A stretch of 64,000 nucleotides of DNA from positions 1,092,593-1,156,592 of the forward strand of contig NZ_CP007142.1 in assembly GCF_000940805.1 (NCBI RefSeq), read 5' to 3'. Below, piece by piece: positions 45,108 through 53,227 of this stretch (within the stretch, counting starts at the first letter, position 1; every line of letters begins with the position of its first letter). The translations under genes were made by a program, and so were the position numbers. The stretch is from Gynuella sunshinyii YC6258. Lineage in GTDB: Bacteria > Pseudomonadota > Gammaproteobacteria > Pseudomonadales > Natronospirillaceae. The notes under the pieces were generated by a model that had not been told where the DNA came from, searched no databases, and saw only the letters and a list, made by a program, of their open reading frames with translations.

Positions 45108-45500
45108 ATGATGCATCCAACCTTGCAGCAATGGCTTGATGAGCTGGAGCAGGAGCGAACCGAGGAGTTGAAGCTCGGGCACGTTCAGGATCTGGTCCTG
45201 TTCTCTTTCACCCCCAACAACTTGTCTGACTGGGGAATGGAATCTCTATCAGCTTTTTTGCAGGCTTGTGCGGCGTTATATGGCCGTTTGCCTTCCGGAG
45301 TGGATCGTTGGTTTTATGCCTGGCTCGATGAGATGGCCGGGCAGTTTCGTATTTGCGCCACAGATCGGTTGGATCAGCCGCTGCCCTTTGGTTGTCAGGT
45401 GAATCCGGTAAGCCTGGAGACCCTTATCCAGGGCATATTTGCGGTGGATTCCGGCCTGTACAGCCGTCAGGCTCTGGATGTCTGGCAGGTTCGTATCTGA
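45108..45500 (+). CDS. Hypothetical protein
   Basis: 130 residues, ATG at 45108 with AAGGATCGAG just upstream. Acidic N-terminus (LDELEQERTEELKLG), no signal peptide or membrane segment, no recognised domain. It ends shortly before the first copy of the duplicated antisense-RNA module at 45515 and might be its first cistron or carry the promoter for it. Function unknown. Confidence 0.65.
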   Translation: MMHPTLQQWLDELEQERTEELKLGHVQDLVLFSFTPNNLSDWGMESLSAFLQACAALYGRLPSGVDRWFYAWLDEMAGQFRICATDRLDQPLPFGCQVNPVSLETLIQGIFAVDSGLYSRQALDVWQVRI

Positions 45501-45592
45501 TCGGTACGACCGGTGATCCGCTGTTGCCGGTTGACCTGCCTGAAGTGCTTCACGTAGCATCCCTGCTGCGCTGGTTAAACCCGGCGCCGGGA

Positions 45593-45616
45593 TTAGCACC
45601 CCGTTTATCAAAACAG
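45593..45616 (+). promoter_or_regulatory. Target boxes a1-b1 of antisense module 1
   Basis: TTAGCAC (45593-45599) and TCAAAACAG (45608-45616) precede the RNA core. Each is the exact complement of a box at 45725-45731 and 45711-45719, and each is repeated directly at 45756 and 45786. This is the a1-b1 position of C4-type control. Confidence 0.65.
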
Positions 45617-45735
45617 AGGCTGAGAGGCACCAAAATGCCGCTCATCGCCTGCGATTCGTCGCGCCTGCATGATATGGCAGGTCGGCGGGCCAGCTTCGGC
45701 TGGGCCGTTTCTGTTTTGACGGTAGTGCTAACCCG
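45617..45735 (+). ncRNA. Putative C4-type antisense RNA, copy 1
   Basis: A structured stretch with the order of the phage P1/P7 C4 RNA and P4 CI RNA: an internal hairpin CCTGC...GCAGG, a C(TTCG)G-capped stem (45690-45703, CCAGC/GCTGG), then antisense boxes b' CTGTTTTGA (45711-45719) and a' GTGCTAA (45725-45731). The boxes can pair with a1-b1 upstream or a2-b2 downstream. In copy 2 the UUCG stem and the a boxes differ by compensatory changes, which supports real base pairing. Ends of the RNA are not known. No phage genes are beside it. Confidence 0.65.
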
Positions 45736-45755
45736 CTCGGCCTGCCCCCAACCGC

Positions 45756-45794
45756 TTAGCACCGGAAAAGGGCAGGGGAATCGCTTCAAAACAG
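45756..45794 (+). promoter_or_regulatory. Target boxes a2-b2 overlapping the ribosome site, module 1
   Basis: TTAGCAC (45756-45762) and TCAAAACAG (45786-45794). The b2 box runs directly into AGGAA, the ribosome site 8 bases before the ATG at 45806. Pairing with the antisense RNA would therefore hide the start of the small ORF, as in the icd control of P1/P7. Confidence 0.65.
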
Positions 45795-45805
45795 GAATCC
45801 TCTCT

Positions 45806-46072
45806 ATGTCTGATTCAACCCCTTCTTTCAGTTCTATCAAGCTCGATCTCTGTCATATGATCAATGCCCTCAACGGCAGCCGCGCCATTGTTGGTCTGTT
45901 ATCGGAATCTGATGATGAGCCGGTGGCCAATGCCGCCGGCATGGCCTTGGTATTTGTGGATGCGCTGCATGCCCGGTTACAGCAGCTTTATCTGGATGTT
46001 GAGGTGTGTGAACAGCGTCAGGTTGAGACCTTACGATGTATTGAACAACGGTATCGGACCGCAGTTGATTAA
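45806..46072 (+). CDS. Small protein controlled by antisense module 1
   Basis: 88 residues, ATG at 45806 after CAGGAATCCTCTCT. The frame is open farther upstream through the RNA module, but that part is the RNA, not protein. Mostly helical and acidic (SSIKLDLCHMINALNGSR, LLSESDDEPVANAAGMAL); no family recognised. A near copy of the next small ORF with a different C-terminus. By position it corresponds to Icd of P1 or Kil of P4, which block cell division; that function is only a possibility. Confidence 0.6.
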   Translation: MSDSTPSFSSIKLDLCHMINALNGSRAIVGLLSESDDEPVANAAGMALVFVDALHARLQQLYLDVEVCEQRQVETLRCIEQRYRTAVD

Positions 46073-46235
46073 TCTCCAGTCGTGCAGGTTGGAAAAGGAG
46101 GTACGATGCCTTCCAGCGGTGGGGATGGCGTTTGTGTTTATTCGGCCTAAGTCCTCTGATCCGCTGTTGCCGGTTGACCTGCCTGAAGCGATTCACGTAG
46201 CATCCCTGCTGCGCTGGTCAAACCCGGTGCCGGGA

Positions 46236-46259
46236 TTCGAACCCCGTTTATCAAAACAG
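46236..46259 (+). promoter_or_regulatory. Target boxes a1-b1 of antisense module 2
   Basis: TTCGAAC (46236-46242) and TCAAAACAG (46251-46259). The b box is identical to module 1; the a box is different but complementary to its own antisense box at 46368-46374. Confidence 0.65.
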
Positions 46260-46378
46260 AGGCTGAGAGGCACCAAAATGCCGCTCATCGCCTGCGATTC
46301 GTCGCGCCTGCATGATATGGCAGGTCGGCGGGCTGGCTTCGGCCGGGCCGTTTCTGTTTTGACGGTAGTTCGAACCCG
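46260..46378 (+). ncRNA. Putative C4-type antisense RNA, copy 2
   Basis: Same architecture as copy 1: UUCG-capped stem at 46333-46346 (CTGGC/GCCGG, with an A-U pair of copy 1 replaced by G-C), b' CTGTTTTGA at 46354-46362 and a' GTTCGAA at 46368-46374. The changed a' matches the changed a1 and a2 boxes of this copy only, so the two modules should be partly orthogonal. Confidence 0.65.
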
Positions 46379-46398
46379 CTCGGCCTGCCCCCAGTTGC

Positions 46399-46439
46399 TT
46401 CGAACTCAACCGGAGGGCAGGGGAATCGCTTCAAAACAG
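46399..46439 (+). promoter_or_regulatory. Target boxes a2-b2 overlapping the ribosome site, module 2
   Basis: TTCGAAC (46399-46405) and TCAAAACAG (46431-46439), the latter again running into the AGGAA ribosome site before the ATG at 46451. Confidence 0.65.
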
Positions 46440-46450
46440 GAATCCTCTCT

Positions 46451-46681
46451 ATGTCTGACTCAACCCCTTCTTTCAGTTCTATCAAGCTCGATCTCTGTCA
46501 TATGATCAATGCCCTCAACGGCAGCCGCACTATTGTTGGTCTGTTATCGGAATCTGATGATGAGCCGGTTGCGAATATTGCCGGTACTGCGTTGATATTT
46601 GTGGAGGCGCTGCAGGACCGGCTGCAGCAGTTGTATCTGGATGTGGAGGCGTGCGAACGAACGCAGCACGGCCTCGGATAG
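46451..46681 (+). CDS. Small protein controlled by antisense module 2
   Basis: 76 residues, paralogue of the 45806 ORF (identical for the first ~26 residues, then IVGLLSESDDEPVANIAG). The C-terminus ends early (CERTQHGLG) compared with copy 1. No family recognised. It has its own ribosome site under the b2 box. Same speculative Icd/Kil-like role. Confidence 0.6.
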   Translation: MSDSTPSFSSIKLDLCHMINALNGSRTIVGLLSESDDEPVANIAGTALIFVEALQDRLQQLYLDVEACERTQHGLG

Positions 46682-46879
46682 CGGCGGTTGTGGCATTCTC
46701 CCGGCGTCACTGATCAATCGGTGACCATTAAAGGTGGCTGTGGTGGGAGAATTGCGCATTCATGACGGAATCGGTCGATTTTTTACTACAAGTTTCGACT
46801 TGGAAAATACATAATAGCAGCTCCGCAAACTCTGTTGGGTTTGCCAACCCACTCCGATAAAACTGATAGGGATTACAAC

Positions 46880-47461
46880 ATGGCTATTGAACTACCTTCT
46901 CTGCCATACGCAAAAAATGCGCTGGCTCCTCATATTTCTGAAGAAACTCTGGAATTCCATTATGGCAAACACCACAACACGTATGTGGTTAAGCTGAACG
47001 GCCTGATCGAAGGCACTGATATGGCCGGCAAAAGCCTGGAAGAGATCGTCAAGGCGTCCACCGGTGGTGTCTTTAACAATGCCGCCCAGGTATGGAACCA
47101 CACCTTTTACTGGAACTGCCTGAGCCCCAACGGTGGCGGCGAGCCAACTGGCGCGCTGGCAGATGCCATCACTGCGAAATGGGGTTCTTTCGACAAGTTC
47201 AAAGAAGAGTTCACCAACAGCGCGGTTAATAACTTTGGTTCCGGCTGGACTTGGCTGGTAAAAAAAGCTGATGGTTCGGTAGACATCATGAACACCAGCA
47301 ACGCCGGTTGCCCGCTGACGGATGACAGTGTCACTGCTCTGCTGACTGTTGACGTTTGGGAACATGCGTATTACATCGATTACCGCAATGCACGCCCAAG
47401 CTACATGGACGCGTTCTGGAAACTGGTTAACTGGGAATTCGCGGGCAGCAACTTCGCCTGA
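46880..47461 (+). CDS. sodB: Superoxide dismutase [Fe]
   Basis: 193 residues from the ATG at 46880 (AGGGA site upstream), the exact length of E. coli SodB. Metal ligands are in [13 protein letters not shown] (His26), [12 protein letters not shown] (His73) and [16 protein letters not shown] (Asp and His near 157-161). FGSGWTWLV and NNAAQ context fit the iron form. Cytosolic dismutation of superoxide to H2O2 and O2. Single gene with its own terminator. Confidence 0.97.
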   Translation: MAIELPSLPYAKNALAPHISEETLEFHYGKHHNTYVVKLNGLIEGTDMAGKSLEEIVKASTGGVFNNAAQVWNHTFYWNCLSPNGGGEPTGALADAITAKWGSFDKFKEEFTNSAVNNFGSGWTWLVKKADGSVDIMNTSNAGCPLTDDSVTALLTVDVWEHAYYIDYRNARPSYMDAFWKLVNWEFAGSNFA

Positions 47462-47481
47462 TTTTTCATGTTAGTCTTCGA

Positions 47482-47512
47482 AAACGGACATCCTGGATGT
47501 CCGTTTTTTTTT
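47482..47512 (+). terminator. Rho-independent terminator of sodB
   Basis: AAACGGACATCC pairs with GGATGTCCGTTT and is followed by a run of T. Confidence 0.9.
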
Positions 47513-48330
47513 GCATGAAGAATACTCCTGCGACGGGATTGGTAATGGTGCTTATCGCTTCAGGTAGTGCACGGTCATCTGCTGAATTTATTTGTTACAG
47601 GTTTTTCATTAATTGTGATGTCCGGCTAAGGGATTGGTCCGGTCGATTTTTGTGTCGTTGTCTCCATATTTTTTAGGGCGAATCTGAAAGGTGTTTCGTA
47701 AATGTCTGTACTTAAGGATAAGTGATCGTATGTGTCGTTGGGTTATGTGCGGTTTTGTGTTTTGTGCTAAATCATTACCGTAGGATGCAGTTTTGCTGGT
47801 CTTCCCGGGTTTTTTGGGAGATAAATGCGGATTTATGGTGTGTATTTAAGTGACAGTGACATACTTTTGTTTTGTGTTCACATATTCTTTGTGATCGTTT
47901 CCTGTTTCTGAGAAAACCGTTTTCAAACGAATTATTAACTGGGATACAGTTCCCGGTTATTGAATGGCTGATCTCCTAAAGTAGCAATTGAATCCTTGTT
48001 GAAGTTGATAATATTCATTACAAGCGTACTTCTAATTATAAAAATTTTTGTGTGATTCAAAGCAGCCACGGCACGGATCGTCGCAGTTAAATGGCCACTT
48101 TATTTTCTGTCCTCGCTGAGTATTCAAGGCTAGTGCTTTTGAATGAGGTTGATGCAGTCATCACGAAAAACGGCTTTTCTGGAAGTACTCTTGGCGTTAT
48201 GCGCTTATTGAATATCGACCCTCGTCTACCACTACGTTGAAGTTGCTGTTTTATTAAGTCAGGTACGATGTTTTTTTCCTGAATTAATTTATCTGACTGG
48301 TTGGTATTAAATTAAATTTAGGAGCTAACA
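47513..48330. other. Long non-coding region before the secreted esterase
   Basis: About 820 bp, AT-rich, without a supported gene. A near-palindrome GAAAACCGTTTTC at 47912-47924 could be an operator for a sugar-responsive regulator of the esterase gene. The ribosome site TTAGGAGC lies before the ATG at 48331. Confidence 0.5.
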
Positions 48331-49611
48331 ATGTTTAAAAAAATAATATGCTGTACGGTGTTGATGTTGTTCTATTCAAGTGCCCAGGCTATTGAAAACG
48401 GTCGCTACAATATCGTGTCGTCGTTGAACGGGTTGTATTTGGATGTTGCGAATAAATCCCAGGATGACGGTGCTAATATCCAGCAATATACGGCCACTGG
48501 CGGCACCAATCAGCAATTTGATGTGACAGCGCTGGGTGATGGCACGTATTCCATTCGCGCAGTTCACAGTGGCAAGTCCCTGGATATTGCGGGTTATTCC
48601 ATGGACGACGGCGCTCAAGTGCATCAATGGACCTATCATGGTGGTGACAATCAGCGCTGGTATATCGATGTGGCAGCCAATGGTTTTTATTCCGTAACAT
48701 CAAAGTTGAGTAGTAAAGCACTGGATGTCTGGGAGATGAGCACTCAACCAGGCGGTGATATCCGTATGTATTCCTGGTGGGGTGGTGCTGGTCAGTTGTG
48801 GTCATTTTTGCCTGTGGGCGGTGGTGATCCGACAGATCCGACTGACCCAACAGATCCCCCGGCAGGCACTGATCCTTCTGCCGGCTGCGGTAACGTACCG
48901 TCTCTGAGTTCAGGTCGTCACTCCATCAATGTGAATGGTGCAACACGGGAATACATTCTGGATGTACCCGCCAATTATGATATGAGCAAACCTTACCGGT
49001 TGATTTTTGGTTGGCACTGGTTGAATGGTAATGCCAGTAATGTCGCCAATGGCGGTTATTATGGTTTGAAAAATCTGGCTAACAATTCAGCGATTTTTGT
49101 AGCACCTGACCGCTATGTCGCCAATGGTCAGGATGACAATGGCTGGCCAAATACCAATGGCCGCGATATGGCCTTCCTGCGGGCGATGCTGGATCAATTC
49201 AATAATTCTTTGTGTGTTGATAAGAGCAGAGTGTTTTCTGTGGGCTGGAGTTATGGTGGCATGATGTCTTACGCGGTGGGTCGCGAGATGGGCGGTGTGT
49301 TCCGTGCGATTGCGCCGATGTCTGGTGCGTTGTGGACGCCATATAATGACAGTGGCAAGCCAATGCCTGCGTGGATTGCTCACGGTATCTATGACAGTGT
49401 GGTCAGTCACGATAACGGCATAACTGCGAGAGATCTGTACGTTAGTGCCAACCATTGTTCTAACAATACCGTACCGGTGGATCCATCGCCTTGTGTGGAA
49501 TATCAGGGCTGCGATGCCGGTTATCCGGTGGTCTGGTGTTCATGGAATGGCGGGCATTCAACGCCTTCGTTCTCGCCAACAGCAATCTGGACGTTCTTCA
49601 ATCGTTTCTGA
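48331..49611 (+). CDS. Secreted ricin-lectin / CE1-type (feruloyl) esterase
   Basis: 426 residues. Signal peptide (CCTVLMLFYSSAQA, cleavage near 20); ricin B-type lectin domain (CBM13, about 22-153, repeated GRYNIVSSLNGLYLDVANKS / GTYSIRAVHSGKSLDIAG and QW turns); a linker of four DPT/DPP units; then an alpha/beta hydrolase of the feruloyl esterase/PHB depolymerase (LpqC) type. Nucleophile SVGWSYGGMMS (Ser307), acid in HGIYDSVVSHD and His in WNGGHSTPSF. Likely secreted and active on esterified plant or algal polysaccharide. Confidence 0.9.
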   Translation: MFKKIICCTVLMLFYSSAQAIENGRYNIVSSLNGLYLDVANKSQDDGANIQQYTATGGTNQQFDVTALGDGTYSIRAVHSGKSLDIAGYSMDDGAQVHQWTYHGGDNQRWYIDVAANGFYSVTSKLSSKALDVWEMSTQPGGDIRMYSWWGGAGQLWSFLPVGGGDPTDPTDPTDPPAGTDPSAGCGNVPSLSSGRHSINVNGATREYILDVPANYDMSKPYRLIFGWHWLNGNASNVANGGYYGLKNLANNSAIFVAPDRYVANGQDDNGWPNTNGRDMAFLRAMLDQFNNSLCVDKSRVFSVGWSYGGMMSYAVGREMGGVFRAIAPMSGALWTPYNDSGKPMPAWIAHGIYDSVVSHDNGITARDLYVSANHCSNNTVPVDPSPCVEYQGCDAGYPVVWCSWNGGHSTPSFSPTAIWTFFNRF

Positions 49612-49815
49612 GTTGAGCCATAGGACAGGGAGGTCCGGGTGATGTAAGGGAGCTGCATTGCAGCTCCCGGTCATTTTTAAAGTCTCTGACCATCGGGATG
49701 ATCTTGTAATCCGTTCCGGTGGTTGTCTGTCGGCTCTGATCGGGCCGATCTCTCCTGGGTGTCTGTGCACCGGTCTGGTTTACCTTGGCAGGTAATTCCG
49801 GTATTTTTCCAAGCC

Positions 49816-50520
49816 ATGTCATTGAATAATCACACACACATCAAGGTCCATCCTGATTCGGAAGATGATCCTGCCCGCAAGGAGTCTCCGAGAGAACGCT
49901 TGCTGACCTACCTTAAGCACCATGGCCCGCAGACAACCGCTGAGGCCGGCGCGGCTATGGGTATTACGGTGGAGGCTGTCCGGCAGCAATTGCTGCGCCT
50001 GGTCAGTGAGCAGATGGTAACGGTGGAAACGGTGCCCGCGAGCGGCCGTGGTCGACCGCAGAAGCGCTGGGGTCTAACGTCGCAGGCCACAACTGAGTTT
50101 CCGGATGCCCATGCGGATGTGCTGGTTGGTCTGATTCAGAGCATTCAGGAAGAGTTTGGAACAGAGCCGTTACAGCGGTTGATTTGTCGCCACAGCGAGC
50201 GGGTACGACTGCGTTATGCGCAGGCGCTGAAGGCGTGTACTTCGGTGACGGCCCGGATCATCGAGCTGGCGGAGCTGCGCCGGCAGGATGGCTATATGGC
50301 GACGTGTGAGCAGTTGGGGGCAGGTCTGTTTCGACTGACTGAGCATCATTGCCCGATCCATTCGGCGGCCACTTGCTGTCAGGATTTTTGTGATCTGGAG
50401 CTGAAGATGTTTGAACAGTTGCTGGGGCCGCAGGTAGAGGTGCTGCGTTCTCATCATGCCATGGGCGGTGACCGTTGCTGTGCTTATGAAATTTCGGTGC
50501 ACCCGGATCTGCAGGCATAA
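49816..50520 (+). CDS. HTH regulator with Cys-rich (Fe-S type) C-terminus
   Basis: 234 residues from the ATG at 49816. An ArsR/DeoR-like winged helix (RERLLTYLKHHGPQTTAEAG ... GITVEAVRQQLLRLVSEQMV) is followed by a wing with SGRGRPQKRW and a C-terminal domain with cysteines in HHCPIHSAATCCQDFC and GGDRCCAYEI. This is the pattern of SufR-like regulators that bind an iron-sulfur cluster. Convergent with the pectin operon; what it regulates cannot be told. Frame extends upstream to 49723 without a start of better quality. Confidence 0.8.
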   Translation: MSLNNHTHIKVHPDSEDDPARKESPRERLLTYLKHHGPQTTAEAGAAMGITVEAVRQQLLRLVSEQMVTVETVPASGRGRPQKRWGLTSQATTEFPDAHADVLVGLIQSIQEEFGTEPLQRLICRHSERVRLRYAQALKACTSVTARIIELAELRRQDGYMATCEQLGAGLFRLTEHHCPIHSAATCCQDFCDLELKMFEQLLGPQVEVLRSHHAMGGDRCCAYEISVHPDLQA

Positions 50521-50542
50521 AAAACCGGCCACGAAGGCCGGT
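50518..50542 (-). terminator. Terminator of the rpiB-kdgF operon
   Basis: ACCGGCC and GGCCGGT form a GC-rich stem; read on the minus strand it is followed by TTTTTT. It lies between the converging genes and mainly serves the minus-strand operon. Confidence 0.8.
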
Positions 50543-50568
50543 GAAGCTCCCAGGGAGATAATGACTCG

Positions 50569-51204
50569 TTAAATCAGTGATTTGACGTATTCGGCAATTT
50601 CCGGAACCTGGCAGTGTTCGAAGAAACACTGTTGGAAACGCTCGCCGGTGACGGCGGTTTTCACCAGTTCCTGGTCAATGGATTTCAGAGTATCCAGGTA
50701 GTTGTCTTTCACCACAGCGGCTTTCACTTCGTTCAGAATACCAGCGTTGCGAACCTGAGGTTCTTTGCGCTCCAGCGGATAGCCCTGGCCACGTTCACCG
50801 GTGAAGGCTTTTTCGAAGATGTAGCGAACATTCAGTTCTGCACCCCAGCCAAAACCTTTGGCAAAGGCCAGCGCCAGAGCGTTACCGTTGTTGATCTGGT
50901 TAAACAGGAACGCATCAGATGGTTCCAGGCAGTAACCGCATACCACACCCGGATGGATGTTTAAGGACATCATCGCGCCCTGGCCGGTACCACAACCGGC
51001 AACCACAAAATCAACCGCTTTGGAGTTGAGCAGCAGGCTGGCCATGATGCCCAGATGGATATAGGTCAGGTGATGATCGTTTTCGTCGCTCATGCCAACG
51101 TTGAACACGGAATGTCCCATAGGGGCGGTCACGGTATTCAGTTGTTCGAGAATTACCGGGTTTTTGGCAGCCTGGCTGTTCTCCATCATCAATGCAATTT
51201 TCAT
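50569..51204 (-). CDS. RpiB/LacA/LacB family sugar-phosphate isomerase
   Basis: 211 residues, longer than classic RpiB (~150) because of a C-terminal extension. The family's active-site loop VVAGCGTGQGAMMSLN and NNGNALALAFAKGFG are clear. It is the last gene of the minus-strand kdgF operon, 33 bp after kdgF, so it probably handles a keto-deoxy-uronate or related intermediate of pectin catabolism. The natural substrate is not known. Confidence 0.85.
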   Translation of the reverse strand: MKIALMMENSQAAKNPVILEQLNTVTAPMGHSVFNVGMSDENDHHLTYIHLGIMASLLLNSKAVDFVVAGCGTGQGAMMSLNIHPGVVCGYCLEPSDAFLFNQINNGNALALAFAKGFGWGAELNVRYIFEKAFTGERGQGYPLERKEPQVRNAGILNEVKAAVVKDNYLDTLKSIDQELVKTAVTGERFQQCFFEHCQVPEIAEYVKSLI

Positions 51205-51237
51205 AGTCTGTTCCTCGCGTTTTGCTGTGGTTGCGGG

Positions 51238-51567
51238 TTAATTCTGTTTTAAGAAGTCTTTGCGCACGGGGGTGAAGTTATCGAGCAGTACACCTGCCTC
51301 CAGGCAGCGACAGCCGTGCATGATGTTCGGTTCTTTGTAAAGCGTATCACCGGTTTTGACGATTTTGGTTTCGTCGCCAATGGTGAATTCAAACTCGCCT
51401 GACAATACATAAGTCAGCTGTTCGTGGGGATGGCTGTGAAGCGGACCGATCGCGCCTTTTTCGAAGTGTACTTCGACGGTCATGATGTTATCGCTGTACG
51501 CCATGATTTTTCGGGAGACGCCATCCCCTAAATCTTCAAGCTGAACATCTTTGTTGTATACAAACAT
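51238..51567 (-). CDS. kdgF: Pectin degradation protein KdgF (cupin)
   Basis: 109 residues from the ATG at 51567, which has GGAGG spaced 4-5 bases before it; the longer frame from 51603 lacks that. Single cupin domain with metal ligands in GPLHSHPHEQLTYVLSGEFE (His, His, Gln) and a late NIMHGCRC His. KdgF converts the unsaturated galacturonate released by pectate and oligogalacturonate lyases to the linear keto form (DKI). Position between ogl and the RpiB-like gene fits this. Confidence 0.9.
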   Translation of the reverse strand: MFVYNKDVQLEDLGDGVSRKIMAYSDNIMTVEVHFEKGAIGPLHSHPHEQLTYVLSGEFEFTIGDETKIVKTGDTLYKEPNIMHGCRCLEAGVLLDNFTPVRKDFLKQN

Positions 51568-51771
51568 GGTGCCTCCTGTTGTGTGCTGTGACGGGTATCG
51601 CAATGTGATGATGCGGTACCGTACTATTTTTGTGGTGGTTAATCTTGCAGCAAACAGAAATCAAGTTCAAATAATTCTGAAAAGGCGTTTTAAAAATACT
51701 TGCTGCATTGTGTGCAAGCCTCTGAGACCGCACAGATCGCCTGTCAGCTCGTGGGCTGCAGGCGATTCAGG

Positions 51772-52920
51772 TTATACGGTAGCCAGATAAATGGCGGGTG
51801 TCCCCTCTTTATCCGAGCCGTACATGACCTGTTTGTTATCGGGTGTAAACGACGGATGCGGATGGTTCACCTGGCGGCTGCCTTCGAGTACTTCCCAGCT
51901 GGTGTCGTGCCGACATACTACCCGGCTGGAACCGGTTTTGAGATCGAATACATAGATATTCGGGTCATTTTCGATTTGATGACCAGAGTCATCGGCCACG
52001 TCAACGGGGGTGTCCGAGCCGTCACCAACAACCATACTGCCATCAAAATTACTCATCAAATGGCTGCATGGCGGCATTTTCAGTTCCCGTTTAAAGTCCA
52101 GGGTTTCAGGCTCGATTGAGCAAATCCAGCGGTCGCTCTCACCATGCAGGTAGGAAACGAAGATCATTTTTGAGCCGTCCGGTACCCAGAATTCGTGAGT
52201 ACAGGCTTCGCCTTCTTCCTGTTCGCGGACTTTACGGACGTTGTCGCCGTTTTCGTCCACCAGCCACATGCGGGTTTTGATCAGGTCGTGCGGACCTTCG
52301 TGACAGAATGCCACGGTATTGTCATCAAAAGGTCGGTAAATAGGATGACCCAGCCAGGTGTTTTCTTCCAGAATGGTGCTTCTTTGACCGGTCTGCAGGT
52401 CAATGCTGATCAGCCGACAGCGTGGTTTGCGATGAAACAGTTCGGCGAATTTTTTCCAATCGGTCAGTTCGATATAGTCGCTGGCTTTGATTTCGATGCC
52501 AACCACTTTGGTGCAGGCGCTGTTGGGTACCCAGGTGCCATAGCCAACCCAGCCATCTTCAACTTCGTAGAGAGTATCGTGCTGCTGAGTGGCGAGATCC
52601 ACGCGTACCAGGCTGCGATTGTGTTTGACGAAGATCAATGATTGGTTATCGGTGCTGAGAAAACCACCGAAGGTATTGTCGCCGCTGCCTTCTGTCAGTT
52701 GGGTGGCGGTCTGTGATTCAAAGTCCAGCAGGTGGTAATTCCAGTGACGATCAAAGTTGCCGGCGAAAAGTAATTTCTTTCCGTCATCAGTAAAGCTTTT
52801 TTGATAAAAATATGTTCTATGGCAAATCGCGCCCTGCGGAGTCAGCCGGGTAACGGTTGCCCCGGTATCAGAATCGGTGGAGGTAGAAAACTGCAACTGG
52901 GTTGTGCTGCCTAAAGCCAT
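51772..52920 (-). CDS. ogl: Oligogalacturonate lyase (PL22)
   Basis: 382 residues, seven-bladed beta-propeller type. Conserved His/Gln Mn-binding and catalytic segments include AFCHEGPHDLIKTRMW, EACTHEFWVPDG and NHPHPSFTPDNKQVMYGSD. It cleaves unsaturated digalacturonate to 5-keto-4-deoxyuronate in the cytoplasm. Divergent from the tog transporter operon across a 307-bp region with a KdgR-like box. Confidence 0.95.
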   Translation of the reverse strand: MALGSTTQLQFSTSTDSDTGATVTRLTPQGAICHRTYFYQKSFTDDGKKLLFAGNFDRHWNYHLLDFESQTATQLTEGSGDNTFGGFLSTDNQSLIFVKHNRSLVRVDLATQQHDTLYEVEDGWVGYGTWVPNSACTKVVGIEIKASDYIELTDWKKFAELFHRKPRCRLISIDLQTGQRSTILEENTWLGHPIYRPFDDNTVAFCHEGPHDLIKTRMWLVDENGDNVRKVREQEEGEACTHEFWVPDGSKMIFVSYLHGESDRWICSIEPETLDFKRELKMPPCSHLMSNFDGSMVVGDGSDTPVDVADDSGHQIENDPNIYVFDLKTGSSRVVCRHDTSWEVLEGSRQVNHPHPSFTPDNKQVMYGSDKEGTPAIYLATV

Positions 52921-53227
52921 GATTTCCCTCGTCTAGAAAATTGCATCGGTTGCGGAATCAAATAGTTAAGTTGTTGATTATTAGGTCATTTGTATCTGGT
53001 TTTTGATCTCTGTCAATGAAATTAAAGGTTGCAGAGATGACCGCACCAAGTTCGCGGGAAGTGTTTATTTTACGGGCTTTGGAGCGGGTTTAAAGGTCAC
53101 TATATAGATCCAGATCAAAAAATGAAATAGCATTTCAAAAATACTGATAATATGGTTGCAAAAAAAATTCAACCCAATACCATTTATTCTTGAGCCCTGA
53201 AATAACAAAAACATTGAGTTGGCAGTT
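52921..53227. promoter_or_regulatory. ogl / togM divergent promoter region
   Basis: 307 bp between divergent pectin genes, AT-rich. Contains the KdgR-like box at 53123-53137. A second weaker AATGAAATT stretch near 53018 could be a half-site. Confidence 0.6.
53123..53137. promoter_or_regulatory. KdgR-like operator
   Basis: TGAAATAGCATTTCA, an inverted repeat with a 3-nt centre and A/T flanks (AA on both sides), matches the enterobacterial KdgR consensus pattern (TGAAA-N5-TTTCA). It is 91 bp upstream of the togM ATG and faces ogl, so IclR-type KdgR (61547-62332) likely represses both. Confidence 0.7.

Larger units (their letters stand above)
45515..46010 (+). repeat. Tandem duplication, unit 1 (antisense-RNA module plus small ORF)
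   Basis: About 500 bp are repeated at 46158-46655 with offset 643, changing to 645 after a 2-bp insertion between the two boxes of the second target site. Identity is very high across the RNA module and the first half of the small ORF and falls toward the ORF end. Confidence 0.9.
46158..46655 (+). repeat. Tandem duplication, unit 2
   Basis: Second copy of the module at 45515-46010. Differences are concentrated in the a boxes (TTAGCAC changed to TTCGAAC at both target sites and GTGCTAA to GTTCGAA in the antisense), the UUCG stem, a 2-bp insertion, and the ORF C-terminus. Confidence 0.9.

Noticed and set aside
45353-46072. 239-codon open frame spanning the end of the hypothetical gene, antisense module 1 and the small ORF
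   Set aside because: In the second copy of the module the corresponding frames are shifted by a 2-bp insertion, and the covarying boxes show the upstream part works as RNA. Only the segment from the ATG at 45806 is kept.
46231-46250. tRNA-like T-arm (GGTTCGAATCC on the minus strand)
   Set aside because: It is the a1 box of antisense module 2; module 1 has TTAGCAC at the same place, and there is no acceptor stem or anticodon arm.
45864-46505. 213-codon frame over antisense module 2
   Set aside because: It crosses the structured RNA and runs out of frame into the start of the real small ORF; it reads the RNA sequence by chance.
45515-46681. Resident prophage
   Set aside because: The C4-like modules look phage-derived, but no integrase, capsid, replication or repressor gene is present; neighbours are ordinary chromosomal genes such as sodB.
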